The position numbers were made by a program, and so were the translations under genes. A stretch of 64,000 nt of DNA from Kappaphycus alvarezii (taxonomy: Eukaryota > Rhodophyta > Florideophyceae > Gigartinales > Solieriaceae), in NCBI GenBank assembly GCA_002205965.3, contig NADL03000498.1, positions 868,001-932,000 of the forward strand, in the 5' to 3' direction. Shown piece by piece: positions 1 through 14,980 of the stretch. A model generated the notes under the pieces. That model saw only the letters and a list, made by a program, of their open reading frames with translations. It did no database searches and was not told the origin of the DNA. The first letter of the stretch is position 1, and each line of letters opens with the position of its first letter.

Positions 1-3000
1 ACAAACATTTACACACAACACACAACTTACCACTTACCATATTTCATGCTGAATAGCGTTTCGCTGCAACAACCAGTTTCCGTCTTGATGCCCTTGAGAA
101 TACGTGTGAAAGCATCAAGAACCGATTCTTTGAAATCATCAACCTGCTCAAAGATGGTACATGTTTTATAGTTACGGACGCCTCTACCTGTGGTCCTTCA
201 TCTCCCATAGATACCCCGTCGGGTTCAACTGACCAAACAAAGGCCGCCGTACAGACCTGAAACTTTGGAAATCTTACACTTTCACTTCCGTCGCCGAGTA
301 AAAAGAGAGTAGACGAGATTTGCGCCATTCGGAGAGCTTGTAGAGCCACCAGTAGGCTCAAAAAGGTCTAGAGTTCACTTACCGACGTTTTGTTTCCCAC
401 CATAAGTTTCATACCGTAACGTGAAGGGTTTCAGGTGTTATCAATTCCGCATATCTTTAAGACGGATTGGAGGACGAAATACTGCGGTTCGTGTTCAAAA
501 ACAGTAAAGAAATACTTGCTAGCGCCCATTGGGTCACCGAAAAACTGGAAACAATGGATTTAAAGGCCGCAATGGTAGATTTTTTCATGCTCTTTCGCTT
601 TCTGAAGGCCTCTAAGTCCATTGTATTGAAAATTTTCCACGTTATCATCGATTATTCTGGAGTCCGCCAGACTAGAGGCTATTATTGACCAGAACTATCT
701 ACGTGGGGACAACCTCCCGTAATTGAGACGAAAGATTTTGCGATACTTTCATCATAGAGAGGCAAAATATACGGTCCAAGACTTTTCACTACTTTAGCGC
801 AGATACGCACCAGAAATAACTCCTTAGATGAAGAACGAACCTCGAAATCCTGTCACAAGTTGTTAGAAATAACGACACCTCAATTTATGGTGTTATTTGG
901 GTGGGGTTTCCAGCACCCTAGCTATCTCATAAAAACAGTTTGTTGTAAATTTTATCTCACATGATCCTCTTAGTTCAATCATCTCTATTTGGTCAGTATG
1001 CAAATTGGAACGGAGGTCTCATTTTACGCTGTAGTTGAGTAGTGTTACCTTTAGTGTTTTATCAAATTTGTTTCTGTTTTTTAATATTTAAATCACCAAA
1101 GGAAGTGAAAAAATTTAATTTTTCCCCGGTAACAAATTTCTAGACATTTTCTGCCCTAGTGATATGCTTGGGCGGCAATAGAGATATTTAGAACCCCGTG
1201 CCCTTTATTTTTCATTCTTCTCACATTAACCAGTTTATTCTCAATATTTTTGTTTTTTATAACTTCTCGTCTTTGTATTGTCGCAAATGCTCGTTTCAAG
1301 TACTCTGCACATATCATCTTGTAATTTCTTGTATCTCAAATATCTTTGTGACTGAATTTACTCTTCTGTGAACCTTATGGTAAACAATGCTAGGTTAGTC
1401 TTTGGTGATTTTTTTTGGACTTGCTCGGATCAAAAGTACCATTGACTAACGATATAATATTCGCTAGAAGAATTCCTACATAAGATTGACGGTAAATAAA
1501 GTTGTGACCGTATCTCTCCGATAGTAACTTCATCGGACCTGCGGTAATAGTTCAGCTCAGTTACTGCGATATTCGATCATTTTCCTCTAAATGTGCCCTC
1601 TACACATCGTGTTGATATTTTCTGCTAATCATTTATTGTAAAATTTAAGTACTGTGTTAATTTTACTTTCCTTAATGTATTTGAAACTATCTTTCCTAAA
1701 ACGTAGTAGCTCAGAATCTAAACTAATTCATGAAAAAATTTGATTGGCTAATCTATTGCATCAAGTCTGAAACTATTCTCCTGGAAAGCACCAAAATATT
1801 AAAAGCAACGAATAAAAGTTTAAAAACTATAATGATCTCTGGAAAGATAATTAAATAATTATGGACTACGCAGCGACTTTTTTCAACGGTAGCAAGGATT
1901 TAAATCATTTTACATAGCACCGTTAGTTATTTCAATGTCTTTATATTTCCTTTTAATCTTACGGTAAAGATTTAGTAAAAGTGGCCCAAAAATAGGTTGC
2001 AAATATTCCATTTCTTACTTGTTTGCCACAAAAACAACCTTTTTCAATTTTGTTCCCACCCTTTTGCTTACTCTGGTTGAGTTTTTCTACCCTCGTAGTA
2101 CGATAAATAAAATACATTAATTTATTATCTGGAAAATTTTACTTATATTTTGCTGGCCTTTTTTTGTAGATCATAGTAAAATCGCGGGATCCGTGTCAGC
2201 TTCGAGCTGCGGCCTGACATACTAAAACGGCTGATTTTTAAAAAATCCTATTCGAAATTTCACGCAAAGTTTATGTAATGACAAAGCAGATGTTTTATCC
2301 CTGGGTTATGGTAGGAAAACGAATTTGGACAGGGAATATACAATACTGAACACCATAAAGCCGTGCGTGTCTATACATCTGCGGTAAATTATTCTGAGCC
2401 ATTGAAGCATCTTCCATCCTGTAGTACCCAACGAGCTTACTTTTACTGCAAACCATGTTTCACGCCTCTGGGTGGTATTCCACGGAGACGAAATACTTTT
2501 TAATTGCTCATAGTTTCATGAACAAATCTTTTTACCTCTGCCGTAAATTCTGATTTTCTTTACATTTATGACCATGCCTGTGCTATTGCTTGCAAATTAA
2601 TCAATCGCCTTAGCTTTTTATATCATAGTAACGCTTTTTTCCTTCAAGAATCCAAGTTCAGTGGGAAATTCTACTTTCATTTTTGATTTTTTATTCTGGT
2701 CCTCGATTTCGAAAAGAATTATTTCAACTCGTGATCTTGTTAGTCCTTCCAATTCTGCCCTGATAGTTTATCGAGCCATTTTTCGTCCTGCCCCAATTTT
2801 GCACAGATTTTCCAAGTGCATTACGGGCAAACATTTTTATTCGGCGCGGTCGTTAAAAATATTGAAGATAAGCCGCTATTTGAGACACTAGAAAAGCGGC
2901 TTGTACTGTTCAACACCACTCTCAACAAAGTTATTAATTCATTAACTTCAGTTTACACATTTTTAGTGAAATAAATAGCCTTTGCCCTACCGCATAGTCG

Positions 3001-6000
3001 TGAAATCTAACTGAAGGCCTGGCTACAATAACATTATGGCCAGGCTAGAACGAGAGCCCACAACATATGATTAAAAAACAAGCAATGGACAGGGAATGTC
3101 TACATAATGGGTTCGCTGCATTTTTGGAGAACAAAGAAGCGGTAAAGAAGTTTGAGTAATAAAGGGATGGTGAGGATATTTTATGAGAAGAGGATGAATA
3201 TGAATTTTATACTCTACAAAATCTGTTGTATCTCAAAAATTAGAGTATTTATTTAGACTCTTGGGTGTAGTCTATTGAGTAAGGGTCTTAAATGAGTATT
3301 TCATTGTACTTTAAGACTATAAAGACGGCTAGCGACTGAGGGTAGCTTCCATGAAGAAATATTGGGAAAATTTTATATTTTTGGGAGACCCTCTAAAATT
3401 AGTAGCATATCAAGGAAATTTGTATGTACATTATGGGTAGTGCAGATTCAGAGGATTTTTTGGCTTCAAACTTGATTAGGTTGAATCTTAGGAATAGATA
3501 AATATTATTTTCTTAAAAACATTTCCTTTTATTCTTCCTACTCCGCAGGGTTCGCTCGAATGCCTTTCACGGCATTTCTTATATTTTATCGACATTTTGG
3601 GATTAAAATTCTACAAAAGTTAAATAATCAGCTTCCACTGAGGAAGTAAAAGGAACCAATATATCAAATGTCAGTGCATATAGAATCACTCATAAAATTT
3701 TAAGTCTTCTGCAAACCGAAAAGGTGTTTTGGTTGCTTATAGCCACTGGCTCTGCAGATAGAGGGCTTTTGCTGCTACTTTTAGAAAACTCGGGGATATC
3801 TAGTCCTAGGTCCTTCCTGAAGGGCATATTTCACAGGTTTATTCTAGGGTGGAACTTAAGTTGATTACAAAAACACTGTTATAGGAAATTTTGCGGTTAG
3901 AAATTCATGTGCGACTATTGATTCCTATCAATTAGCAGGTGCAGTATCTATAGGTGTTTTTATGCCTATTGAAGAGAATATTATATCATGAGTACTGTAT
4001 TAAATCTCATTTGAGATTTAATGGACATAAATGGGCTAAGTAATCCATTTTTCCTTATCTATCAGGTTTTCTAAAATAAGAAACTATATTTATTCAAGAC
4101 CGTTCGCTGTCTTTAAAAGAATTAACACAGCAATCAATCAGCAGTTTGATAGAATTAATCACGTAAAACCGCACCAAGTAGGAAGTCTGATCAAGGAAAT
4201 GATTTTAATCTTGTTTTTATCGCTATCTCAATCCATTACAGGGCAAATTTTTTTTATCACGTATAGTACAGTCGACTCTGTTTGCTTAATAGCCCTGCCA
4301 AACCTCTTTCTCGAGTTATTCAGTCAGTAATCCATACTAAACTTCTCTGATAATGCATTAGAAAATATATCTATGATTTTTTGTTAATCAAAAAAGGTAT
4401 AGTAATGATATTGCAATAGAATATACTTGAATGCAATTAGAGCTATACCTAATCCCTTACAGCTTTCATTTACAGTGAATTAATCAAAGCACTAGGAATG
4501 AAACCGAGATGGTACGGTTGTTAGTGTTGATTGAATGTCCTGCCGTTTAGTCCCTACGAGGACTAAGAAGAGCTAAATGGCTTTTTTATCTCGGATATGG
4601 GTCAGAAAGTGCGATAGTAATATCTTTTAAACAGAGCTTACCTCATTTTTAATGTAAAAGCCAGTTGCAATGATACCAGAAAGTAGCGTGTTGAGGAGAA
4701 AAATTGAAACTGAGATATATCGTTTAATAAAGAAAAACATTGGGGCGCTTAGTACCAAGAACAACAAAGGAGCGTACGATGTAGAACTCAGTTGAATTTT
4801 TTTCTTACTCCAGTGCTGGAGTCGAGCGCTAAAAAATAAAGAGGGATAATTTCAGGTGTTTTTCTTTTAATATTATCCCAAACGGTAACAATAATACTTT
4901 TCCATATTTTCATTCGCGTATCTTCATTACTGTAGATGGACTATATGACCAAATTGGATAGTCTCTAACTGAATATTTGGTTTTTCGCTGCACAAACTTA
5001 AAATATAGATGCATAGATACCTATTATTCAACCGTACTGGCCTACTGTATTTTAGAATTAAAACATATATAAAGTTAGCATCCAGGAAGCTATGGGTTTG
5101 TGATTGGGATCTACAGCTACGCAAATTTATTGGCTAGAATAATGGAGTTGATGAGAGGATAGGGAGCGTGATAGATTTTTGGCTCATTTCTTTTAAATTG
5201 CGTTGAAAAACGTTAGCAATCAGTGGTTAACGTTTTCAACAAGATATATCCCTTTTATCAAAGTTCCGACCGTACCAGGTGCATCACATCGTATAAAAAA
5301 CCCTATAGGCGATCGGCCTGGGGCCTAGGCTGCATTCGCTTCTACATTAACCATTACAAAATCAATAAAAATAACTTAAATCATTATTGTGGTGAAGTAG
5401 CAAACAATAGAGAAATTAACAGAAATCTTCATAGATTGTTCAAAACTTTTTACATATTGAATTCAACCAGAGAATACGCACACCATCCCATACTAAGATT
5501 GAAGCAAACGAATATATATTTTTAAAATATAGAGCAGACTTCTTCTCGAAACTGATAACATCTTACAGCACTAGAAATTATTAGTACCCTAACCCACCTC
5601 TCCACCACTAACATCCAAAATTTCTCCAAATACGCGCCTTACAATCCCCTTTCGAATTTTCGCCTCACTCCCTCCGCTCGTGTGCCGCCGACAAAATGGA
5701 TTCCACGCTCAATTTAGATCAGTAAAAGACTGCCTACTCGTCCTATCTCTGGTTAGCATGGGCGAGGGGTTACACTGCAAAAAAAGTCTCTGTAAGTCCT
5801 ACCGTGGGCCATAAGGATATAAAAAGAATAAATGGTAGCGAGTTAGACTATGCAGAGGATCCGGGTCTCGATTTCCTTTTTGGAGCGGTGATTAAGTTCG
5901 AAACAATGCGCTTCGCTCAGGCAATGACTAATTGGCCCCGGGTCACCTTAATTGTACCGATTTTTTCCACCTCGTCCATCCTCGTTCCACGAGTTGGAAG

Positions 6001-7600
6001 AATGAGATTCAATAGATACCATAAAAAGCCCGCCCTAATTGCCATGAAATACAAAAAATCTTGTTTCGAGTGTCTTTAAGGGGCTGTGTAAAGAAAATAT
6101 GGATTCGTTCGAGCATTTCTATGATAGATATTGAACACCTTGTAGTCCGATTATCTTCTATTTTGAGTCCTCCAGGGAACAGAAGAACGGATTTTACGTA
6201 GTAAAGGCCCTCAGAATCAGCTTAAATGAGTCATTTGACGAACATAACATGTAGAAAGAAAGCCTATAGGACACTTGTTGGGTATTTCTTTCATGTAATC
6301 TGGAAAATTACACGGTATTGGTGACTGCTTCACAATTAAATACTTGGGTGTCGATGAGTAGCCGAAGAGGAAAGATCTCATCGCTCTGTACATTTTTTAT
6401 TCCATCAGATAACTCCTGACCATGTTCGCAGCATTATGCTGAATAGAAATGAAAAATATGGAAGAAAAGATACTGGTCGTGAACAAGGTTTTCGGATAAG
6501 AATTTGGAAACTGCTTGAGGATGATAATGATGATCGATACTTGATTTCGAGTGAATATGCATGCTAGTTGCTGTGTTGAATAAGATTTTTTTGTTATTGA
6601 AATGGACACTGTCGATATATACTGGAATTTTTGGACTTGAGCATGGCTTATGATAGGCTTTGCTTCATTATTTTAGCTGTTTGGAATCTGTTACAAGCTT
6701 CGTGAGCGTTTGATTTGGAGAATCGTTCTGTAAATAGAGAATGGAAAGAAAGAATAAATAAAAGAGCAGGAAAGATATTCACAGGGTAAAAAGCACGAGA
6801 AAATTTTCTTTTATTACAGTACATGTAGATTTGAGAAGTACTAGGAATGTTGCTGACGCGAGCCATTATATGTTTGAGTTTCGTATGTAGAACATAGGGA
6901 GTTAAACGCCTCGAGTTAGCGGCATGGTATAATCGAAGGCCTCAGTAGGAGGTCAAACAGTAACATAAGTGCGCAAATCTGCAAAAGCTTAAGGGTTTGT
7001 AAAAGCGCGATTGAAGTGTACAAAATTAAGCTTTCGCTGTCAATGGCGACCCATTGTCGAAAGGAATGAAATACCCGACATGAACTTAAAGGGCTCGACG
7101 GAGGATGTTACTTCAATTCTACGAGTCTTTTTATCTCTATATTGCGCTCGAAGGGCCAGGAATGAGAGCAAATACAACTATCGGCGCTTTTCGGAAGCAA
7201 TTTCAATTGCCGTCATAGGGTTGAAAACCAAATCCATTCCCTGTCCAACAACTGCTTTGGTGAAGGATTCATTGATATTTTTTACCATCTTTGCTGCTGT
7301 ATAATTAGACATTGGAAAGTGCGCCAATACTGTTGGCCAGAAGATTCCATCCTTCTCAGTATAACAAACGTCCCGACAGCCGTGATTCATCCCTCGTTGT
7401 CAGTTATTTTGTTTTTCGAAGGAGGAAAATTGTATGTTTTATAGTTTTCTATGAAATTATTGAAGATTCTAGAGGACTATTAAGCAGTGGAAATCGCTAT
7501 TTTTCAACCAATTGGATGTTCACGGCGATAAGAAAATATTTAATACCTGATTTACAGATTGTGTTCGGTTCCGCGAAGCGCATAGATGGGTTTTTAATAT
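1..7600. other. AT-rich stretch without a recognisable gene
   Basis: Open frames here are short (at most about 100 codons), scattered on both strands and show no family motif I recognise. Composition is AT-rich with frequent T and A runs. I saw no tRNA B-box, microsatellite or terminal repeat pair. The frame at 7178-7390 on the minus strand has somewhat protein-like composition but cannot be assigned. Most likely old intergenic DNA or transposon sequence eroded beyond recognition. Confidence 0.6.
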
Positions 7601-7627
7601 GTTTGTTAATGACACACCTTAACAATG

Positions 7628-7707
7628 TCTCTGTTACACCACTGTTTAATAGAGACTTGTTTGCTGTCGCTATTCCAGTTCTCTATTACACAGTGGTGTA
7701 ACAGAGA
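7628..7707. repeat. Imperfect hairpin, 26-bp arms
   Basis: Arms 7628-7653 and 7682-7707 are reverse complements over 26 bp with one mismatch; the first 18 bp (TCTCTGTTACACCACTGT) match perfectly. The loop is 28 nt. RNA from either strand would fold into a long stem. It could be the remnant of a small foldback transposon or MITE, or a small-RNA hairpin. No coding frame explains it. Confidence 0.8.
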
Positions 7708-7889
7708 AACTGTACCGTCTTGAATGATTTTAGAAATTTGATTTTCCTTCAATTTTTTATTTGACGTGGAGCCCCACGTCATCGTTTCATTTACGTAGTT
7801 ATATTCTAGATAGTACAATTCTATAGTTACACCTCTACTTTCTAGTAAGTTCTACTGAGCTAACAAAGTATAGAATTTCTAGAGTAGAG

Positions 7890-8020
7890 CTACCGTACTG
7901 TCTATAAAAGGGGGGGCTCATCTCGATTCTTGTGGGAATCCAGGTACACTCCAAACACCCTTTGCCCCCAACTTTCTGAAACCCTTTACCATCGCCTCTA
8001 CTGTTCCTTTAGCAGCGCCC
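7890..8020 (+). promoter_or_regulatory. Orphan TATA promoter-like segment
   Basis: TATAAAA at 7903-7909 is followed by a G run and then a C-rich leader. This resembles the TATA plus pyrimidine-rich leaders before the genes at 22.3 and 35.1 kb. No good ATG frame follows at the same distance. A 78-codon frame at 8212-8445 (TTG start, containing DPIQNIRDWLERFLRLIS) is the only open frame nearby and is not recognised. It may be a solo LTR promoter or the start of a lost gene. Confidence 0.35.
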
Positions 8021-8449
8021 CGGCTGCATCCCTCTTTGTTCCACACACTGAAATTTGTTCAGTGTATTGGAAGCAACTCTACTTCTGACATCTTTTCCAT
8101 TTTTTGCACAAGTTTTAATTTATTGATGACTTTGATTTTTCTCATGCATCTTCGTGAACCGTAACTGATTAGTACGAACTTTTTGGTCTTACTAGTTTCC
8201 TACTATCAGACTTGGTCGTGGAAGGATCGGAAAATCTTGATCCTATCCAAAACATAAGGGACTGGCTTGAGCGCTTTTTGCGCCTAATTAGCTTCCCCTC
8301 CTATACCAAGGAGCGCTTAGCCATACACTTTCTCAAACGAAGCTTTTTCCCTTATCTCCTTGTATCTTCAACCGTTGCAATGGAAGAGTTGCTTCGAGGA
8401 GAAAGGGTTTTAAACGCAAGCTCCTACTCAGTGGAGAAGGAGTAAAACG

Positions 8450-11400
8450 TGGCGATTCTATCTCCTTATTAATATTTTAAGATGGACAGGAGTCCAGCTG
8501 ATTATGTCAATGAGAGATGTTTGTCTATTTCGCTAACCATTTTCGGCCAGTAATCGAACTCGAACTTATATTCCGCAATTAACTTCATCTATTTATTAAA
8601 AAATTACATAAAATTTGTTCTTCTTAAATTGATAAATAAGTGCAATTTCCGTTGACCGAAAGCAAAGGGATGGACTTCCTCTCAAAAGCGAAATATTTTC
8701 GCTCCTTTGATTTATTGACATTCGTAGATATTTAATAAGACTAATCTTCAGAATTTGCTCTTCTGAAAAGCAAATATTCGAATGGTGATGCCTAAGTGGT
8801 AAATTTCCACGATAAACCGAGAGTCGAAAAATTTGACGGCTGGACGAGGCGGAGAGGTGCGCATTTCACTGAGCATCCCGAACTTGAAAATTCTCTCCTG
8901 TGTACATTCTTTTCTTGATCTCCGAAGTTGAAACTTGAAACATGAGGAACGCGGATATTTCGGCAAATTATTACATAAATCGACAGTCGCATCTTACGTG
9001 GGCAAGTAAGCTATACTGTTTCGTTGACCTGGTAGGTAAAGGGCCTTTTTGGCAGGAACTTATTTTTTCTTGTCTATAGCGACTCTATGATCGTCCACGC
9101 AATTACAAAACAACTTAAGTTAGCATCGTAGATGAGCACTTTGTAATCTTAAATTTAATCCCCGGTTTGCCGATGGCTTCGAAAAAGAAAATTAGATACT
9201 CAATGTGTTCAACCGACAGACCAGAGAATATAGCAACACGATAAAAATGAACGCGGGCCGGAGAATTTTTTCAAGAAAAAATGTCTCATAACAGAAACTT
9301 ATTCGACCCTGTCCTAAAAGAAGTGAGTCACATCGAAATTGAAGGTAGTTAAATCTATAACTAAAATATTAATCTCCTCAGCATACATACTCATATAGAA
9401 CTACCATTATCCAGAGAAAAGTTTCAGCGTGGTAAAGACGGAGCCACTCCTTACATATTCGAATTTTTGTAATTTATTGCCTATCTGCTAGGTATGGAGT
9501 TTCACTTTGCCGTAAGAAGCATTTTAGTAAACAAAAAGGCATTTTTTTCATACTTATTAGTAAAAATTATGGGAAGAAATGACCATGCGGATGATACAAA
9601 GGACAAGTCGGTGGCGTTATTTTCAAGGATGGCCGGGTGTCTTGTTCTCATGTGAGTGAGCTTTGTAAATGTTCAAGACTGAGAAAAAATCTACTGTGTA
9701 GTCATTATGTTAAGTGGAATACCGTAAGGTAATATATTCAATCCCTTGATAGTTTTCTCTTTAAAAATGGGTCACTGACGGAAGAAGGAAGGTCAAGCAA
9801 AAAAATGGGCCATTGCGGTATGGTGAAAGGTTAAAAAAGAACTTAACAGAAATTTTGACGCCCCACTACTTGCGCAATACACATCTTCCCGAAATGGACA
9901 GTCGTCGCTCACAGGTATGATAATAGTTATGTGTAAGAGAATCGACAATTGAGGCGAAAGTGGCAGAATTTTTGTCACTATATGGTTATGAGCACATATT
10001 TAGTAAGATTTACTCAAATTATTCCAAGAGAAACGCGTCATCGTTATATTTCTACCTTTTTACTCCTCCCACTTTTCAAAACAATAGTATGTTTTCGCAT
10101 TCAGTTTACATAATTTTTTTCCGTAGTGTGAGATTCACCGAGCCAGTAGGACTGAGAACCTTCTGGATTCTTTTATATCACAGTTTGCACTTCAATGCTC
10201 ACAGCAGTCAAATACAACGAAATCCTGAACTCCGCTATCCTTCGATCCGAACAACGTTATGCGATAACGACTGGCAATAATGCTTCTTTTCTTGTTGAAA
10301 ATTTTCAAAGCAGTCAAAAAAAGCAACAATAAATTTGCTATTCATCGTTTGATATTATCATTTTCGAAGCAGGAGCGTAGCCCTTTGAATAATACGGATA
10401 TGTTTTATTGCTTTTCGCGGTCCAATAAAGGGTCTAGTAAACCAATAAGGCACACATACACTAAATTTTTTATTAAGATACCTGCTTTTTGGCAACATTG
10501 TCCAGCTAGACATATTGACTTTCGCACCTCTTTTCTTCGGTAATCTTTTAATGAAACTTAATTATTTCTACACTTCTTTTAATCAACAGAAGGATAATGA
10601 CACGTAACTATTTCTTGTCCAAACTCCCAGTATAAGATAAATTCTACTGTATAACGTTTGCTTGTATGCAAGATGTCTATAAAAAAAGGTTGTTCTGCTA
10701 ACGGTAGGGCAGAAATGGACTATTTTCAGTAGAAAAGGTTTAAGAGTATCGTCGGTATTCTGAATATGCTTGAAAAGATTGAGCCTACATGGCAACATAC
10801 TGCACACTGCTGAGCGGGGGCGTTTTTACCGGCCTGTGGTGGCTGATTACAGTAAATGAATAGGAGACAAAAACTTTCTATGCGGTAACCAAGGTAAAGA
10901 AATTCTTTTCAAGTCAGCAGCTTTGAACCTTGCATACTTTGAGCCTGCGTCTAAATTCGCTAGGGTTATTCTATTGATTACACCGCATAAAGCAAAGCGC
11001 GCAGCTCTTGGAAAGTCTCGCGTTCTGCTTTGCAATAATCTTAGAACCAAAGCAAAAAGTACCTCAACTAACGTTAGAGGCTTTTGAACTTTAATAACTC
11101 CAGAATATGGCACAAATTGCCAGGGAGTGAACTTCATTTCTAGCTCAAAATTTTGATTTGCATTTTCCAGTATGCAAAAAGACGACTCTGATGTCTATTT
11201 ACTTCTTCGTAGTCCCACAGGTGATTCTATAACGTGCATATTTATGTATTTCACACTTTTAATTTAAAAAGGTTTTTATTGTTTAAACATTCTTTAGCTT
11301 AAGAGTTTAAAATCAGTCGATTTTTATTATGAGATAGAGCTATTGTAACAGGTATATGCAGATTTTTTGATTTGATGAATTATCTCATCATAACTCTGAA

Positions 11401-13650
11401 AGTTTGCAGTAATATAGTGATAGAATGCGAAAAAAATTTTACTTAGGATTTTCTAATCATTGACTATTGTGAAATAATTTCTGTAATTTGCAAAGTATGT
11501 CGTGAGACACGAAAAATTCCTGATAAGTAATATTAATGTAGATACATACAGTTATCCAAAGAACAAATTTTACATCACAGAACCAATGAGAGGAAATCAA
11601 AACGACAAAAAAATTCTAGTAACCCGTACATAAAGATATCTGAAAATTTATATGTTCAATATGAACTAAAAAGTCATTCTTATTATTTTTAAAGCATAAA
11701 GAAAGACACAAAATACGAAAATCAAGAAATGTCATTCAAAACATAACTCCACTAGTAAATGCTCACTTTCAAACATCAACAGAACTGAGTAAGCAACTGT
11801 GACGAAAAAATCTTGATGGGACGCTAATATATGCTTAATTAGAACTTAAATATATATAAAAATATTTGAAAAGACTGCTTGCTGCTTATTTTTTTGTTCT
11901 AATTCGGCGAGAAATGCACGCATACACTTGAGACTTTGCTGTGCGAAGACAATTGATATCAAAATATCCCTTTTCAACAAAAACTATTTCAATTTCTATT
12001 AAGCGTTGATTGACTTTCAGCTTATAAACTTTTGTGTCGGTCTAGAAAAGATTCATGAATAGAAAAAATTTCGCGACTACTAATGCTAACTGCAAATTCC
12101 TTTGTGAGCCCGCGCTTCGTGGTTTACTCGAGCACCAGCCAAAATTAAACTCGTTGCGCTCATTTATTGGGTAGTCAGTTCCACCAAAGGAAACATAACA
12201 GAGAGAGAAAGCCGTACAGTGTAATCAATTGGCCCAAATAATCTATTGAATAAAATGTTAGTTTCACATTACCATATGACATTCATGAAAACTAGAAGGA
12301 AAAAGTACCATGTCCGTTGAAATGAGTATCTTGTCACAATCTATGCCCATTTACGTTATTGTTTCTCATCACATCCAGAAAACTTACATATCATTTTTTT
12401 CAATTTTCACCTCTTACAAAGTATATCTCCCACAGCAGATGGCTAGTAACTATTGCGGTGGAAATTTATCACTGAATATTTCTAAAAATTTGTGATATGA
12501 CAAGAGAAACTACAAAACGAGATGTTGAACGGCACGTGGTCTGAGTTGAAGAATTAGACTGATTAGATTCCCCTCTCATTATTCCTAGTCGACCAATAGA
12601 GAATGTATGTACTGAAAAATTGGAAGAAGAATCCATTTAAAACTGCGTCGGAATAATTTTTCTAAATACAGGAAGAAAAGTTTTCTTTCCATATTTATGG
12701 TTCATAACTCTTCATCTAGTGGATTACATATATTTGTTAAAAAACTCAGTGCTTTACGCAGAAAGATGTATATTAATTAATTCTCTTATTTACCTCCAAA
12801 TATGCATTTCGACATCCATAAGGCGTATTTCACCACAACCATGTATCTCTTGTTTCTTGTATTTTGTTAAGACATTTTACGTATTCAACTCCTAGGACCA
12901 AAGCGATGTGAAAAAATTACATATGTCATCAATTAAATTTTTTTCTGAAAGAAAATATTCACCGTAACTTTACATTAATAATTTCGATATACTTTGTCTT
13001 TATTGTTTCTTTCTGTTTGTATTGTGTGTGTATTGGAGGTTACTGTCAATATTATTCCTGTTTTCGAAGCGGAAAAATACGCGGTATAAGTGACGGAACT
13101 ACAATCATTTGATATAACAGCTGTCCTATGTCCTGCTCCGGGACTTATTTCTCGAAAGCGCTTACCCCAGCATTACAATAAAAGAAACCCATCGTAGCGA
13201 GAGCTAAACCTCTCTCTAGACTGGAATAAGCGAAACTTTTTTTGATTTCATGAGCAACCGCTGCTTTATGGTAAATCTCATTACTGCTTGCGCAAAACTT
13301 GAGGACATCTGGTTTAAACCACGCTATATCATCAGGAGAGCGAAAGAGAAATTACTTATCTGCTTTTGGAGGCATACCGAATTCAAATGCTGCCAGAAAA
13401 AACGGATTTGTAGAAAACGATGCAAACATTGCTTTCTCATAGTGTGTACCACATATCACATCTTCAGGTGAACTCGCTTTAATAAAAACATCAGTGCTTC
13501 AAAATTGGGGTGTGGTTTCAGTTTAACGCCTTTACTTTAGCTAAATTTAGCATCTTTTTGAGATTTCTGGCAGAGAGAACAATAATTCCAGTTCTCATCG
13601 CAGTCAGACAAAACTGCCAGAGTATAAAGGTTTCGATGCATCGCTAATCA
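8450..13650. other. AT-rich stretch without a recognisable gene
   Basis: No frame here shows a recognisable domain. The longest are about 106 codons on plus (9960-10280) and 96 on minus (10847-11137), both without family motifs. The stretch has many homopolymer A and T runs. I saw no RNA gene or clear repeat pair. Confidence 0.6.
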
Positions 13651-14980
13651 ATGGGTCACAATGGAGCACTTCTGCTTTATATGTCTCTCTATGGCATCAT
13701 TGTCAGTTTTCGGCGAGTCCCCTGGAAATATTGCTCTTCCTTCGTCACCAAGGTTCACAGAGAAGACGTTCGTTACCGTTTCTGATCTCTGCATGGCCAC
13801 CTACTACATAGTACTACATGAAATGTCTGAAGTTATTGTATACAAAAGTAGCTCTATAATTCTACTCCAGTGCTTTGTGCTATGTTTATGGTTAGCAAAA
13901 GCTGTGACTTGTTTGGTGCTGCTGCATTCTTTTCTTACTTTAACCATTTTCATCGCGAAGTTGGTCGACGGTCCTGTCTCTGTATTATGCATAGTTAAGC
14001 GTTCACTATGCCTTCCAAACGGGGAACTAAAAGATAGGTACTCGAACTCATAAATTAAACGCGCGGAGTTGGATGTATTGTTCTGAAATTCCTCCATTGC
14101 TTTGTTTCCCCCTCGCTCCTTTCGTCGTTTATATCCTTTCTAATGTAGCTGAAGTAAGAGCGATCTACAAAAGGGTGGTCTTGTAAGAGGTGCGGCGGCA
14201 TCATCAGCATACATTCCGCATTATCCTACAGTACTTCCTCAATTATTTCCATACTCCCATATCTCTACTCACCGCTATCAACTCTACCTTAAACTATAGT
14301 ATCCAGCAGGTAGGACACATTTCAGATTGTTTTTCAACCTTTGGCATAATTGCACAGCTAGAATCACGCAAAATCACGAATAGGCTGCATCATCGGCGGA
14401 CAGACCTTCTAAATCCACTTCCCGTGCATTTATAGTTTTTAATTGGTTTTTTTTATTGTCTTTTCATTATCAAAACCATTTTCGACTTGGAAAAGGTATT
14501 AAAAATCCTCTTTCTTCTCATGCGAAAAGCGGCTTGCTCAACCTCTCCAATGTACTTGGTCTTATCTGTGTGTGAGTTCTATCTGCTGCCTGTAATATTA
14601 CCACATCTTCCACCTTAGTAGTCGATGTTAGTACTAATAAATCTAAGCCTTTCTAAAGCTGAAAGCGTACATTTCAGCTTATTATATTGATTCGCCGTTT
14701 TCCCGATGGTCATTACGGTCAGATAAGACTTTTGAAATACCGACGTGTAGCGGTAGAGGTCGTCAACACTTATAGGAAGAGATTATAAACGGCCACTACC
14801 TCACTCATTCAACCTCGATATAGATAGATTAACTCATCCACTAGTGGTACTCGTGCAACAAGTCTAGACATAGGGAGCTGTTTTCCATGCAATTCATCTT
14901 TGTTCGGCCCAAAGCTGAGCAAGAAAACAATAGTACTCACTTTGAAATTATCTCGCCGGTAAACTAACGCTTAAGGACGA

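Noticed and set aside
13661-14097. Overlapping 130-codon plus and 97-codon minus frames
   Set aside because: Neither shows a motif, and the two explain each other. The plus frame is hydrophobic mainly from T-rich codons. No basis to call a gene.
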